Positions 40,758 to 49,474 of a stretch of 64,000 bases of DNA are shown here, piece by piece. Each line of letters starts with the position of its first letter. Position 1 is the stretch's first letter. A model generated the notes under the pieces. The model searched no databases. It was given only the letters and a program-made list of their open reading frames with translations, and was not told the DNA's origin. The stretch is from Trujillonella humicola (lineage in GTDB: Bacteria; Actinomycetota; Actinomycetes; Mycobacteriales; Geodermatophilaceae), in NCBI RefSeq assembly GCF_046233715.1, contig NZ_JBJNRJ010000006.1, positions 86,946-150,945 of the forward strand, in the 5' to 3' direction. Made by a program: the position numbers and the translations under genes.

Positions 40758-41483
40758 ATGAGCGAGCAGGGTGCGCCGGACCAGTGGCGATCCGGGTACG
40801 GAGACGACCCGGGCCATGGCCAGGGCTACGGCTCGGGCTACGGCTCGGGCTACGGCTCGGGCTACGGCTCGGGCCACGGCTCGCCCTCGACGCATGGGCA
40901 GGCGTACGGGTCGGTTCCGGGCCACGGCCACCCCTCGGCGTACGGGCAGCCCCCGTACGGCCAGCACCCGTACGGCCAGCACCCGTACGGGCAGCCCCCG
41001 TACGGCCAGCACCCGTACGGCCAGCTCCCCTACGGCCTGCCCCCGTACGGCTACGGCGCGCCGTCGGCGTGGCCGCACGGACCGGGGCGGCCGGGCATCG
41101 CGACGGCCGCGGCGGTCCTGGGCTTCGTCACCGCCGGGCTGACCGCCCTGGCCTCCCTCGGCTTCCTCGTGGTCCTGCTGACCGGCGACGGCGACGCCAC
41201 CACGGGTGTGCTGACCCTCGGCCTGCCGTGCGCCGCCGGCATGGTCCACGGCTCGGTGCGACTGCTGGGCCGCCGGTCGCCCGTTCCGCTGTTCGCGTCG
41301 GCGCTGGCCGCGGTCGGCGTGCTGCTGCTGGCGCTGCTGGTGGCCGCCACCGACCTGGACGGCGACGACGCCGTCGGCGTCGCCTTCTTCGTGCTGCTGG
41401 CAGGTGTGCTGCCGGTGCTCACCGCGGTCTTCGCCCGGCTGCCGGCGACGACCGGCTGGACCGGGAGCGCTCCGGCGGCCTGA
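40758..41483 (+). CDS. Membrane protein with Gly/Tyr- and Pro/Tyr-rich repeat domain
   Basis: A 241-residue protein. Residues about 20-40 repeat GSGY (five times), and residues about 55-105 repeat a YGQHP/YGQPP pentapeptide unit (about eight times). The C-terminal half has four hydrophobic segments (IATAAAVLGFVTAGLTALAS, VGVLLLALLVAATDL). This N-terminal repeat with C-terminal membrane layout is common in actinobacterial DUF4190-like proteins. Function is not known. Confidence 0.75.
   Translation: MSEQGAPDQWRSGYGDDPGHGQGYGSGYGSGYGSGYGSGHGSPSTHGQAYGSVPGHGHPSAYGQPPYGQHPYGQHPYGQPPYGQHPYGQLPYGLPPYGYGAPSAWPHGPGRPGIATAAAVLGFVTAGLTALASLGFLVVLLTGDGDATTGVLTLGLPCAAGMVHGSVRLLGRRSPVPLFASALAAVGVLLLALLVAATDLDGDDAVGVAFFVLLAGVLPVLTAVFARLPATTGWTGSAPAA
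40824..41050 (+). repeat. Two repeat blocks in the membrane protein gene
   Basis: GGCTCGGGCTAC (12 bases) repeats four to five times from about 40830, and CCGTACGGCCAGCAC (15 bases, with variants) repeats about seven times in 40950-41050. Both keep the frame. Confidence 0.85.
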
Positions 41484-41486
41484 CCC

Positions 41487-42386
41487 TCAGCGCGCGCGGT
41501 TCTTGTCGGCGTACATCGCGTCGTCGGCGCTGCGGACCACCCGCTCGCAGGCCTCGTCGGGGTCGGCGCCGGGCTCGGCGATGCCGATGCCGATGCTCAT
41601 GCCCAGCGAGATCCGGGTGCCGGCGATGTCGAGCGGCTCGGTGACCGTGGTGCGCAGCCGCTCGGCCAGGACCTCGGCCTCCGGAGGTTCGGTGTTCTCG
41701 CACACGATGCTGAACTCGTCGCCGCCCAGCCGGGCCGCGGTGTCGCTGGCCCGCAGCACCGAGGTGAGCCGCTCCGCGAAGGCCACCAGGACGGCGTCGC
41801 CCATCGGGTGGCCGTAGCGGTCGTTCACCGCCTTGAAGCCGTCGAGGTCGATGATCAGCACGCAGGTGGGGGTCCGCTCGCGGTGCCCGCGCTCCAGGGC
41901 GTGCCGGAGGCGGTCGCCGAACAGGATCCGGTTCGGCAGCCCGGTGAGCGGGTCGTGCAGCGACCGGTGCACCAGCTGGGCCTCCAGCGCCTTGCGGTCG
42001 GTGATGTCCTCCACGACCAGGACCAGGTGCGTCGGGCGTCCCGGCTGCTCGGCGACCCGGGTGACGGTCACCTGCACCGGCACCCGGCTGCCGTCGCCGC
42101 GCAGCAGCCCGCTCTCGACCCGGGAGACCCTGCCGGGGGTGGCGTGCACCGCGGTGCAGGCGTCACGGATGCCGGGCAGCGCGTCGGGGTCGGTCAGGTC
42201 GTAGAGGGCGGTGCCCCTCAGCTGGTCCGCGGACCGCCCGAGCAGCCGCTCGAGTGCCGGGTTGACCTCGACCAGCACGCTGTCCACCCTGCTGACCGCC
42301 ATCCCGAGGGGCGCGGAGCCGAACGGGTCCCAGAGGGCAGCCGGCGGCTCCTCGGTCACCGTCGAGCTCCCGCTCCGTCCCGCCAC
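41487..42386 (-). CDS. PAS-GGDEF diguanylate cyclase
   Basis: A 299-residue cyclase that makes cyclic di-GMP. A PAS domain (about 15-130: GMAVSRVDSVLVEVNPALER, HLVLVVEDITDRKALE) is followed by a GGDEF domain with LIIDLDGFKAVNDRYGHPMG and the intact active site RLGGDEFSIV. The inhibitory I-site RASD lies five residues before it, so product feedback is likely. No EAL domain is present. The start GTG 42386 has GGAGGTGGGA upstream; upstream frame extension is much longer but not conserved. Confidence 0.9.
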   Translation of the reverse strand: MAGRSGSSTVTEEPPAALWDPFGSAPLGMAVSRVDSVLVEVNPALERLLGRSADQLRGTALYDLTDPDALPGIRDACTAVHATPGRVSRVESGLLRGDGSRVPVQVTVTRVAEQPGRPTHLVLVVEDITDRKALEAQLVHRSLHDPLTGLPNRILFGDRLRHALERGHRERTPTCVLIIDLDGFKAVNDRYGHPMGDAVLVAFAERLTSVLRASDTAARLGGDEFSIVCENTEPPEAEVLAERLRTTVTEPLDIAGTRISLGMSIGIGIAEPGADPDEACERVVRSADDAMYADKNRAR

Positions 42387-42569
42387 GTCTCCCACCTCCG
42401 GCCCCAGTGTGACGGCTACCGGTGACGATCCCGGCCGCGTTCCACCTTCCGTACTGCCCGGAACCGTTCCACGTGGAACGTGACGTGGGTCCTCGGCTGC
42501 GACGGGGGAGGATGGCGGGGACGACGCGCGGCCCCGTCCCGGGCCGCGACGACCGCGGAGGAGGCGCAG

Positions 42570-43541
42570 GTGCTCGACGACAGGGACCCCTTCGACCTGG
42601 TGCTGCCCCCGGCGGTGGACGTCCGCGAGGTGGGCATGCGCGACGGGCTGCAGCTGGAGGCGCCGCTCCCGCTGGCCGACAAGCTGGCGATGCTGGAGGC
42701 GCTCGTGGCCACCGGGGTGCGCCGGATCGAGGCCACCTCGTTCGTCTCCCCCCGAGCCGTCCCGGCCCTGGCCGACGCCGACCAGGTCGCGGCCGAGCTG
42801 GGCCGGTGGAGCGGCGTGCTGTTCTCGGCGCTGGTGGCCAACCCGCGGGGCGCCGTCCGGGCGGTCGACGCCGGCGTCCCCGACCTCGAGTACGTGGTCT
42901 CCGCCTCCGACGGGCACAGCCGCGCCAACGCCGGCCGGAGCACCCCCGAGGCGGTCGGGGCCGTCGGCGAGATCGCCGGGCTCGCGCACGCCGCGGGCGG
43001 AACGCTGGAGGTGATCATCGCCACCGCCTGGGACTGCCCCTTCGACGGCCGCACCCCCGTCGCCCGCACCGTCGACGTCGCCCGGGCCGCGGTGACCGCC
43101 GGCGCCGACCGGATCTGCCTGGGCGACACCATCGGCAGCACGACCCCGCTGCGCGTCGTCCAGCTGCTCGACGCCGTCCGCCGGGTCTGCCCCGGTGTGC
43201 CGGTCGGGGTGCACTTCCACGACACCCGCGGCACCGGCCAGGCCAACGCGCTGACGGCGATCCAGGCCGGCGTCACCCAGCTGGACTCCTCGGTGGGTGG
43301 CCTGGGCGGGTGCCCGTTCGCCCCCGGCGCCAGCGGCAACATCGCGACCGAGGAGCTGGTCTACATGCTCGAGGAGTCCGGCGTGCGCACCGGACTGGAC
43401 CTCGACGCCGTCCTGGCCGCGGCGCGGGTCACCGAGCGGGCCGTGGGCCACGAGCTGCCGAGCTCGCTGTACCGGGCCGGCGGGCGCTCGGTGCCCCGGT
43501 CCGCGGACCGGGCGGTCGCGGGCGCGTCCGGGACCTCCTGA
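42570..43541 (+). CDS. Hydroxymethylglutaryl-CoA lyase family protein
   Basis: A 323-residue TIM-barrel lyase. It has REVGMRDGLQLEAPL (metal Asp), GHSRANAGRST, HFHDTRGTGQANAL (His ligands) and the Cys loop GLGGCPFAPGASGNIATEEL. HMG-CoA lyase splits HMG-CoA to acetyl-CoA and acetoacetate in leucine degradation. The GTG at 42570 has GGAGGAGG upstream. The flavin reductase gene follows after 25 bases, but no other leucine pathway genes are nearby, so a related substrate is possible. Confidence 0.9.
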   Translation: MLDDRDPFDLVLPPAVDVREVGMRDGLQLEAPLPLADKLAMLEALVATGVRRIEATSFVSPRAVPALADADQVAAELGRWSGVLFSALVANPRGAVRAVDAGVPDLEYVVSASDGHSRANAGRSTPEAVGAVGEIAGLAHAAGGTLEVIIATAWDCPFDGRTPVARTVDVARAAVTAGADRICLGDTIGSTTPLRVVQLLDAVRRVCPGVPVGVHFHDTRGTGQANALTAIQAGVTQLDSSVGGLGGCPFAPGASGNIATEELVYMLEESGVRTGLDLDAVLAAARVTERAVGHELPSSLYRAGGRSVPRSADRAVAGASGTS

Positions 43542-43566
43542 TGGACCTCGTGATGGACTCGGGGGC

Positions 43567-44121
43567 GTGAGCTCCCCCCTCCCCTCCCCCGGCGGGCCGG
43601 GCGCCGGTCCCGTCGCCGCGGTCGACCCCCGGGTCATGCGCGAGGTCATGGGGCACTTCGCCTCGGGGGTCACGGTGGTGACCGCGGCGAGCGGGCAGGG
43701 TCCGGTCGGCTTCACCTGCCAGTCGTTCAGCTCGCTGTCGCTGGATCCGCCGCTGGTGGTCATCGCCCCGGCGCGCGCCTCGCGGACCTGGCCGCGGCTG
43801 CGGGAGCTGGGCCGGTTCTGCGTCAACGTCCTCGCCGAGGACCAGCCCGGGCTGTCGGCCACCTTCGCCGGCGCCTCGGCCGACCGCTTCGCCGGCGTCG
43901 GCTGGCGGTCCAGCCCGCTGGGCCAGCCGGTGCTGGACGGCGTCGTGGCGTGGATCGACTGCGCCCTGTGGGCCGAGTACGACGGCGGTGACCACACGCT
44001 CGTCGCCGGGCGGGTCCTCGACCTGGGTGCCGATCCCCGCCGGCGCCCGCTGCTCTTCCACCGCGGCGGCTACGGCCTGCTCGGGAACGGCGCGCAGGCC
44101 GACGACGCCGGCATCGCCTGA
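43567..44121 (+). CDS. Flavin reductase family protein
   Basis: A 184-residue flavin reductase-like protein (MGHFASGVTVVTAASGQGPV, GFTCQSFSSLSLDPPLVVIA, FCVNVLAEDQPGLSATFAG). These enzymes reduce FMN or FAD with NAD(P)H, often for a two-component monooxygenase; no oxygenase partner is adjacent. GTG start. Confidence 0.87.
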   Translation: MSSPLPSPGGPGAGPVAAVDPRVMREVMGHFASGVTVVTAASGQGPVGFTCQSFSSLSLDPPLVVIAPARASRTWPRLRELGRFCVNVLAEDQPGLSATFAGASADRFAGVGWRSSPLGQPVLDGVVAWIDCALWAEYDGGDHTLVAGRVLDLGADPRRRPLLFHRGGYGLLGNGAQADDAGIA

Positions 44122-44140
44122 CGGAGCCGGCCGCTGAGCC

Positions 44141-44184
44141 GGCCACCCCGCCCGCGCACCTCGGGCATTGCTCCCGGGGTGGCC
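44141..44184. terminator. Bidirectional terminator
   Basis: A 10-bp inverted repeat GGCCACCCCG (44141-44150) / CGGGGTGGCC (44175-44184) lies between convergent flavin reductase and LOV phosphatase genes. Confidence 0.6.
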
Positions 44185-44232
44185 GTTCCACCGAGGGAGA
44201 CGGCCGGTGGAGGGACGACGCCGCCGGGTCGC

Positions 44233-46533
44233 TCAGCCCAGCCGGAGGGCGAGCAGGGCGACGTCGTCCCGCCCGTCCAGCGTGCCGGCGACCGCGGCGT
44301 CGCACAGGGCCCGCGGGGTCGCGTCCGCCGGCGTCGCCGCGATCCGCTCGACCAGCTCGCTGATGCCCAGGTCCAGGTCGACGCCGGGGCGCTCGATCAG
44401 CCCGTCGGTGTAGGCCAGCAGCGTCGAGCCCGAGGGGACCTCGAGGACCGTCGTGGGCCGGTGCGCACCGTCGTCCACCCCGACGAGCAACCCGTTGATC
44501 TCGTCGAGCACCCGCACCGTGCCGCCCGGTTCCCGCAGCAGCAGCGGCGGGTGGCCGGCGTCGGCGAGGTGCACCCGCCAGGGCTCCCCCGGCGCCGTGG
44601 GGGGAGCCGCGCGGGCGTAGGCCAGCGTCGCCATCGACGCGACGTTCAGGCCCTGCACCAGCAGGTCGACCCGGGCGAGGACGACGCCGGGGTCGGGGTC
44701 GGGGGCGTCCCAGACGCAGGCGCGGATGATGCCGCGCAGGTGTCCCATGGCTGCGGCGGCGGCGATGTCGTGACCGACGACGTCTCCGATGACCAGGCCC
44801 ACCGAGCCGTCGGGCAGGTGCAGCAGGTCGTAGAAGTCCCCGCCGACGTCGGTGGCCGCCGACGCGCTGACGTAGTGGGCGGCCGCCGTCACGCCGGGGA
44901 TGTCCGGCAGGTCGGGCAGCAACGACCGCTGCAGGATCTCGGCGACGGCGTGCTCCTGCTGGTAGAGCCGCACGTTGTCCATGGCCAGGGCGGCGCGGCG
45001 GGAGAGGTCCTCGGCGAGGTCGACGTCGGCCGGGGTGAACGTGCGGTCCTCGCCCGACAGCACCAGAGCCAGGGCGCCGCGGGTCCGGCGGCGGGCGACC
45101 ATCGGCACGGTGAGCACGGAGTGCCCGCCGAGGGCGTCGAAGGCCTCCCTGGCGGCGTCGGTGGCGAAGGCGCCCGCGAGCCGCGCGGGGTCGCGGTCGA
45201 TGAGCACCGGCCGGCTGCGGGTCATGCTCTGCCGGCTCGGGGATCCGGGCGGCAGGTGCAGCGCGTGCAGCGTGCTGAAGGCCCGCAGCTGCTCGTCGAG
45301 GCCGTCCCGGTGCCGGTGGGCGGTCTGGACCACGTCGCCGTTCTCGTCGACGAGGGTGAGGAAGACCCAGTCGGCCAGCAGCGGCACGCACAGCCCGGCC
45401 AGCCGGTCGAGCAGGTCGGACATGTCCAGCGTCGCGATGAGCGTGCTCGTGGCCTCGGCCATGAGCGCCAGCCGGTTGGTCGCCTGCTCGGCCTGGGTGC
45501 GGGCGCCCTCGGCGTCGGCCCGCGCCTGCTCGGCAGTGGCCCGGGCGAGCTCCGCCTCCTGCCGGGCCGTCTGCTCGGCGGCGAACGCGCGCTCCCGCTC
45601 GTGCTCGACGCGGACCCGCTCGGTCACGTCCGTCTGCACGCCGACGAAGCTCACCAGCTCGCCCTCGCCGTCGAACACCGGGCTGATGGACAGCTGGTTC
45701 CAGAAGGCCGTGCCGTCCTTGCGGTAGTTGAGCAGCGTCGTCGTCACCGCGCGCTGCTCGGCGAGGGCCTCGCGGATCTCCGCGACGGCGTCGGGATCGG
45801 TCGCCGTCCCCTGCAGGAAGCGGCAGTTGCGCCCGACCGCCTCCCCGTACTCGTAGCCGGTGATGCGGGTGAAGGAGGGGTTGACCCAGATCAGCGGGCC
45901 GTCCTCCTGGCGCGGGTCGCTGATCGTGAACGTGATGTCGGTGGCGATGACCGCGCGCTCCCGCAGGGCCTGCAGCGCGGCCTCGGGGTCGCCGTCCGCC
46001 TCGGGGGTCTGGACCTCCAGGAAGACGACCAGCGACAGCTGCGCGTCGGAGCTGTCCGGCTGCGACAGCGGGAAGCCGGTCACCCACAGCAGCCGGTCGC
46101 GCGTGCCGTCGTCGGACCGTGCGCGCTCGGTCCGGTTGCTGCGGCCCGGGACCAGGCGGACGGCCTCCCCGGTCACCGGCTGGCCCTGGGCGACCAGGGA
46201 GAGCGGGCCGCTGGTGGAGGCCAGCGGCGCCCCGCCCAGATCGGTCAGCCCGGCGGCCGCGCCCCACGCGTCGACCGGCAGCGGCAGGTGCACGTTGCCG
46301 GCGAGCTCCACGGCGACGGTGTTGGCGAAGGTGACGGTGCCCTGGTCGCGGTCGATGAGCAGGACGGCGACCGGCGCGTCGGCGAGCACGCCGGGGAGGG
46401 TCGCGGAGACGCCTCCGTGCTGGGACACCGCCGCGCTGGCCGTGGCGACGAGACCGGCCTGCGAGCCCGCGGGACCGAGACCTGCCTGTGCCACGGCCTC
46501 CGCGTGACGGAGGTCGTTGTGGGCGGACGGCAC
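44233..46533 (-). CDS. LOV-GAF-SpoIIE (PP2C) phosphatase, blue-light receptor candidate
   Basis: A 766-residue protein. A PAS-like N-terminal region (about 45-180) is followed by a LOV domain (about 190-310) with the photoactive Cys in GRNCRFLQGT, NYRKDGTAFWNQLSISPVFD and the conserved Gln in FVGVQTDVT. A coiled coil (about 310-355), a GAF domain (about 360-510) and a SpoIIE PP2C domain (about 530-766) with TDVGGDFYDLL, IGDVVGHDIAAAAAMG and TDGLIERPG complete it. Such phosphatases act on anti-anti-sigma factors in the general stress response. GTG start preceded by a -10 TAAGAT (46540-46545), so it is leaderless. Confidence 0.92.
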   Translation of the reverse strand: MPSAHNDLRHAEAVAQAGLGPAGSQAGLVATASAAVSQHGGVSATLPGVLADAPVAVLLIDRDQGTVTFANTVAVELAGNVHLPLPVDAWGAAAGLTDLGGAPLASTSGPLSLVAQGQPVTGEAVRLVPGRSNRTERARSDDGTRDRLLWVTGFPLSQPDSSDAQLSLVVFLEVQTPEADGDPEAALQALRERAVIATDITFTISDPRQEDGPLIWVNPSFTRITGYEYGEAVGRNCRFLQGTATDPDAVAEIREALAEQRAVTTTLLNYRKDGTAFWNQLSISPVFDGEGELVSFVGVQTDVTERVRVEHERERAFAAEQTARQEAELARATAEQARADAEGARTQAEQATNRLALMAEATSTLIATLDMSDLLDRLAGLCVPLLADWVFLTLVDENGDVVQTAHRHRDGLDEQLRAFSTLHALHLPPGSPSRQSMTRSRPVLIDRDPARLAGAFATDAAREAFDALGGHSVLTVPMVARRRTRGALALVLSGEDRTFTPADVDLAEDLSRRAALAMDNVRLYQQEHAVAEILQRSLLPDLPDIPGVTAAAHYVSASAATDVGGDFYDLLHLPDGSVGLVIGDVVGHDIAAAAAMGHLRGIIRACVWDAPDPDPGVVLARVDLLVQGLNVASMATLAYARAAPPTAPGEPWRVHLADAGHPPLLLREPGGTVRVLDEINGLLVGVDDGAHRPTTVLEVPSGSTLLAYTDGLIERPGVDLDLGISELVERIAATPADATPRALCDAAVAGTLDGRDDVALLALRLG

Positions 46534-46539
46534 GGACCG

Positions 46540-46545
46540 ATCTTA
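46540..46545 (-). promoter_or_regulatory. -10 box of a leaderless LOV phosphatase transcript
   Basis: On the minus strand TAAGAT ends 6 bases before the GTG at 46533, with no ribosome site between. Confidence 0.55.
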
Positions 46546-46716
46546 TCGATCGTGCACGACACACCGCAGGACGACCCCGCTGACCTGCGGTTTTCCACCG
46601 CGGGAGCACGGTACGTGTGGGCGGCGCGCCCGCGGGAACGGAGCAGGGGGCGCCGACCACGGGCGGGACCGCCGATGCCGTGCCCGGCGTCCGGGACCGT
46701 CAGGGAGGGGATCACC

Positions 46717-47448
46717 ATGGGACTGCTCGACCGCATCTTCGGGCGCTCGCGCCGCCACGACGACGGGTACGGCGTGCACCCCGGCGACCGGTACGACCGG
46801 CGCTCGGACGGCGGGTGGTACGGCGACGAGGATCGGTACGGGGACGACGGGCGGTACGGGGCCGGTGACGGGCAGCGCAGCGACGAGCAGGCGGTCGAGC
46901 GCTACCGGTACCTGCTGCGCACCGCGCCGCCGGACCGGATCGAGGAGGCGCACGCGGAGGCCTTCGCCCAGCTCACGCCCGACCAGCGGCAGCAGGTGCT
47001 GGTCGGTCTCGCCGCGGCGGTGCCCGCGCAGGAGCGCCCGCGCTCCGACGACCCGCGGACGCTGGCCCGCGCGGCCACCCGGGCCGAGCTGCGCCGGCCG
47101 GGCACGCTGGAGCGCGCCTTCGGCGGGGGCGCGTACGGCTCCGCGGGCCACGGCCGGGGAGGTGGCTTCGGCCCCGGAGGGATCGGGGCCGGCATCGGGG
47201 CGACCATGCTCGGCACCATCGGCGGACTGGTGGTCGGCACCGCGGTGGCCGACGCCCTGTTCGACACCGGCCCCGGGGACGGCGGTCTGTTCGGTGGCGG
47301 GGACGAGCAGGCCTACGCCGAGGGCTACCAGGACGGTGCCGCAGCCGACGGGGGCGACTACGCCACCGACGGCGGGGACCTCGGCGGGGACTTCGGCGGC
47401 GGGTTCGACGGCGGGGACTTCGGCGGCGGGTTCGGCGGCGACTTCTGA
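46717..47448 (+). CDS. Hypothetical protein with Gly/Asp-rich tail
   Basis: A 243-residue protein. Residues 1-55 are charged and Tyr/Gly/Asp-rich, 60-130 are a predicted helical domain (AVERYRYLLRTAPPDRIEEA, FAQLTPDQRQQVLVGLAAA), 150-195 are Gly-rich with one hydrophobic segment (IGATMLGTIGGLVVGTAVAD), and the end is a GGDFGGGF repeat. It resembles actinobacterial cation-transport ATPase-associated or DUF proteins, but no family is certain. GGGAGGGG precedes the ATG. The 3' 91 bases overlap the convergent gene. Confidence 0.75.
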   Translation: MGLLDRIFGRSRRHDDGYGVHPGDRYDRRSDGGWYGDEDRYGDDGRYGAGDGQRSDEQAVERYRYLLRTAPPDRIEEAHAEAFAQLTPDQRQQVLVGLAAAVPAQERPRSDDPRTLARAATRAELRRPGTLERAFGGGAYGSAGHGRGGGFGPGGIGAGIGATMLGTIGGLVVGTAVADALFDTGPGDGGLFGGGDEQAYAEGYQDGAAADGGDYATDGGDLGGDFGGGFDGGDFGGGFGGDF

Positions 47449-47876
47449 TCGCTGTCCCCGCCGGTGCCCGCCGCGCTGCGCAGGTAGAGCAGGCCGAGCA
47501 CCGGGAGCACCAGCGGCACGTAGCCGTAGCCCTGCCCGAAGCCGGACCAGACGGTCTCGTCGGGGAAGGCGGCGGGGTCGGCGAGCGACAGGGCGCCGAC
47601 CACCAGCACCCCGGTGAGCTCGACGGCGCAGGAGACCAGCGCGGTCCGCCGTCCGCCCCGCCCGCCGCGGGCCAGGCCGACCGTGGCGACCGCGTACACC
47701 GCCGCGGCGAGCGCCGACAGCAGGTAGGCCAGCGGTGCCTCGGAGAACCGGGTGGCGATCTGCACCGCCGCCCGGGCCCCCGCGGCCAGCGCGAACACCC
47801 CGTAGACGGCGACGAGCACCCGCCCGAGCCCCTGTGCCGGTGCGGGCCCGCCGACGGGCCGCGCGGGCTCAGCCAC
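47358..47876 (-). CDS. Membrane protein with four predicted helices
   Basis: A 172-residue membrane protein with about four helices (VLVAVYGVFALAAGARAA, LAYLLSALAAAVYAVATVGL, VELTGVLVVGALSLAD, YVPLVLPVLGLLYL). The Pro/Ser tail (SPPNPPPKSPP) is read from the antisense of the neighbouring Gly/Asp repeat, so the true C-terminus could be shorter. GTG start at 47876 with GGGAGG upstream, overlapping the preceding gene stop. Function unknown. Confidence 0.7.
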   Translation of the reverse strand: MAEPARPVGGPAPAQGLGRVLVAVYGVFALAAGARAAVQIATRFSEAPLAYLLSALAAAVYAVATVGLARGGRGGRRTALVSCAVELTGVLVVGALSLADPAAFPDETVWSGFGQGYGYVPLVLPVLGLLYLRSAAGTGGDSDQKSPPNPPPKSPPSNPPPKSPPRSPPSVA

Positions 47877-48231
47877 CGCCGGCCTCCCACAGCTGCAGCA
47901 GCCGCCAGACCATGACGGCGACCGCGGCGGCCGGCACCGCGAGCACCGTGCCCGCCCAGCGGCTGGTCTCGGTGCGGGAGAACAGCACGCCCGCGACCGG
48001 CAGCAGCAGGGCGCCGGCGAGGTAGCCGAGGAACGTCGCGGTGTCCGGCAGGTCGGCATCCGGCAGCCGCACCGCGGCCAGCACCGCCTGCGCCACGAGC
48101 AGCGCCTGCAGGAGGCCGGCCAGGGCGAGGTGCAGCAGGCCGATCCGGCGCCGGGCGGCGGTCGAGGCCAGGCCGGCGAGCGCCAGGAGGGCGGCGACCA
48201 CGGTGACGGCGACGACGAGCGGGGTGCTCAC
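47869..48231 (-). CDS. Small membrane protein with four helices
   Basis: A 120-residue membrane protein (VVAVTVVAALLALAGLAS, LHLALAGLLQALLVAQAVLA, FLGYLAGALLLPVAGVLF, VLAVPAAAVAVMVWRLLQLW). It is upstream of and overlaps the previous membrane gene by 8 bases, so the two are cotranscribed and may form a complex. No family was recognised. Confidence 0.75.
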   Translation of the reverse strand: MSTPLVVAVTVVAALLALAGLASTAARRRIGLLHLALAGLLQALLVAQAVLAAVRLPDADLPDTATFLGYLAGALLLPVAGVLFSRTETSRWAGTVLAVPAAAVAVMVWRLLQLWEAGGG

Positions 48232-48319
48232 CGGGCCGCTCCGCTCTGCACGCCCCCCATCCTCTCGTCCGCCGGCGCCGGCCCCGCCGCAGGGGCCCGG
48301 CGGAGGGCGTCGGGGTCCG

Positions 48320-49312
48320 TCAGCGGTGGATGCTGGACATGTCCGGGTAGCGCTCCCCCGCCGTGGCCCCGCGCGGTGCGGCCTCGTCGAGCCGGCGCAG
48401 GTCGTCCGCGGTCAGCTCGACCTCCGCCGCGGCGGCGTTCTCCTCCAGGTAGGCGACCCGTTTGGTGCCGGGGATCGGCACGATCTGCGGGCGGCCGTCC
48501 CGGCCGCCCTGGGCCATCACCCACGCGAGCGCGAGCTGCGAGGCGGTGACCCCCTTCTCGTCGGCGATCTCGCGGACCCGGTCGACCAGCTCCAGGTTGC
48601 GGCGGGCGTTCTCCCCCTGGAAGCGCGGGTTGTGCCGCCGGAAGTCGTCGGGTGCGAGGTCGTCGATGCTGCGGATCCGCCCGGAGAGGAAGCCGCGGCC
48701 GATCGGCGAGTAGGCGACGAAGCCGATGCCCAGCTCCGCGCAGGTCGCGAGGACGCCGTCGTCCTCCGGATCGCGCGTCCACAGCGAGTACTCGGTCTGC
48801 ACCGCGGTCACCGGCTGCACCGCGTGCGCGCGGCGGATCGTCCCGGGTGCGGCCTCGGAGATGCCGGTGAACCGGACCTTGCCGGCGTCCACCAGCTCGC
48901 GCAGCGCGCCCCACGTCTCCTCGACCGGCACGGCCGTGTCCACCCGGTGCTGGTAGTACAGGTCGATCACGTCGACGCCGAGCCGCTGCAGCGAGGCGTC
49001 GCACGCCCGGTGCACGTACTCCGGGCGGCCGTTGATCCCGATCCGCGAGCCGTCCTCGCGGCGCTCGTTGCCGAACTTCGTGGCCAGCACCACCTCCTCG
49101 CGGCGGCCGGCGATCGCGCGGCCGACCAGCCGCTCGTTGGTGAAGGGGCCGTACATGTCGGCGGTGTCGAGGAAGGTGACGCCCAGGTCGAGGGCGCGGT
49201 GGATGGTCGCCTCGGCCTCGGCCTCGTCGGCGGTCCCGTAGAACTCGCTCATCCCCATGCAGCCCAGCCCCATGGCGGGGACGGCGAGCTGGCCCAGCGT
49301 GCGTGTCTGCAT
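48320..49312 (-). CDS. Aldo/keto reductase
   Basis: A 330-residue NADPH-dependent reductase with a TIM barrel. It has VTFLDTADMYGPFTNERLVG (catalytic Asp and Tyr), LATKFGNERREDGSR (Lys), DLYYQHRVDTAVPVEET (His) and the cofactor loop IVPIPGTKRVAYLEEN. It is closest in pattern to the YajO/AKR13-type enzymes. ATG start at 49312. It diverges from the amidotransferase gene by 162 bases. Confidence 0.93.
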   Translation of the reverse strand: MQTRTLGQLAVPAMGLGCMGMSEFYGTADEAEAEATIHRALDLGVTFLDTADMYGPFTNERLVGRAIAGRREEVVLATKFGNERREDGSRIGINGRPEYVHRACDASLQRLGVDVIDLYYQHRVDTAVPVEETWGALRELVDAGKVRFTGISEAAPGTIRRAHAVQPVTAVQTEYSLWTRDPEDDGVLATCAELGIGFVAYSPIGRGFLSGRIRSIDDLAPDDFRRHNPRFQGENARRNLELVDRVREIADEKGVTASQLALAWVMAQGGRDGRPQIVPIPGTKRVAYLEENAAAAEVELTADDLRRLDEAAPRGATAGERYPDMSSIHR

Positions 49313-49474
49313 GGCGCGCTCCTGCCCACGGCGCCGCGACCCCAACCCGCGCCGTCCCGGTCCCGAGCGGCCGCGAGGAGGCCGCCGCGTTGCACGTGGA
49401 ACCGCCGTGACGCCGCTCACGACGCGCCGGGCTCGCGTCGCCAAACCCGCCGGGCTCGGGTTGGATCTTCTTGC

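Noticed and set aside
40824..41050. Regular short repeats considered as a CRISPR array
   Set aside because: The units are 12-15 bases without spacers and code for peptide repeats in frame.
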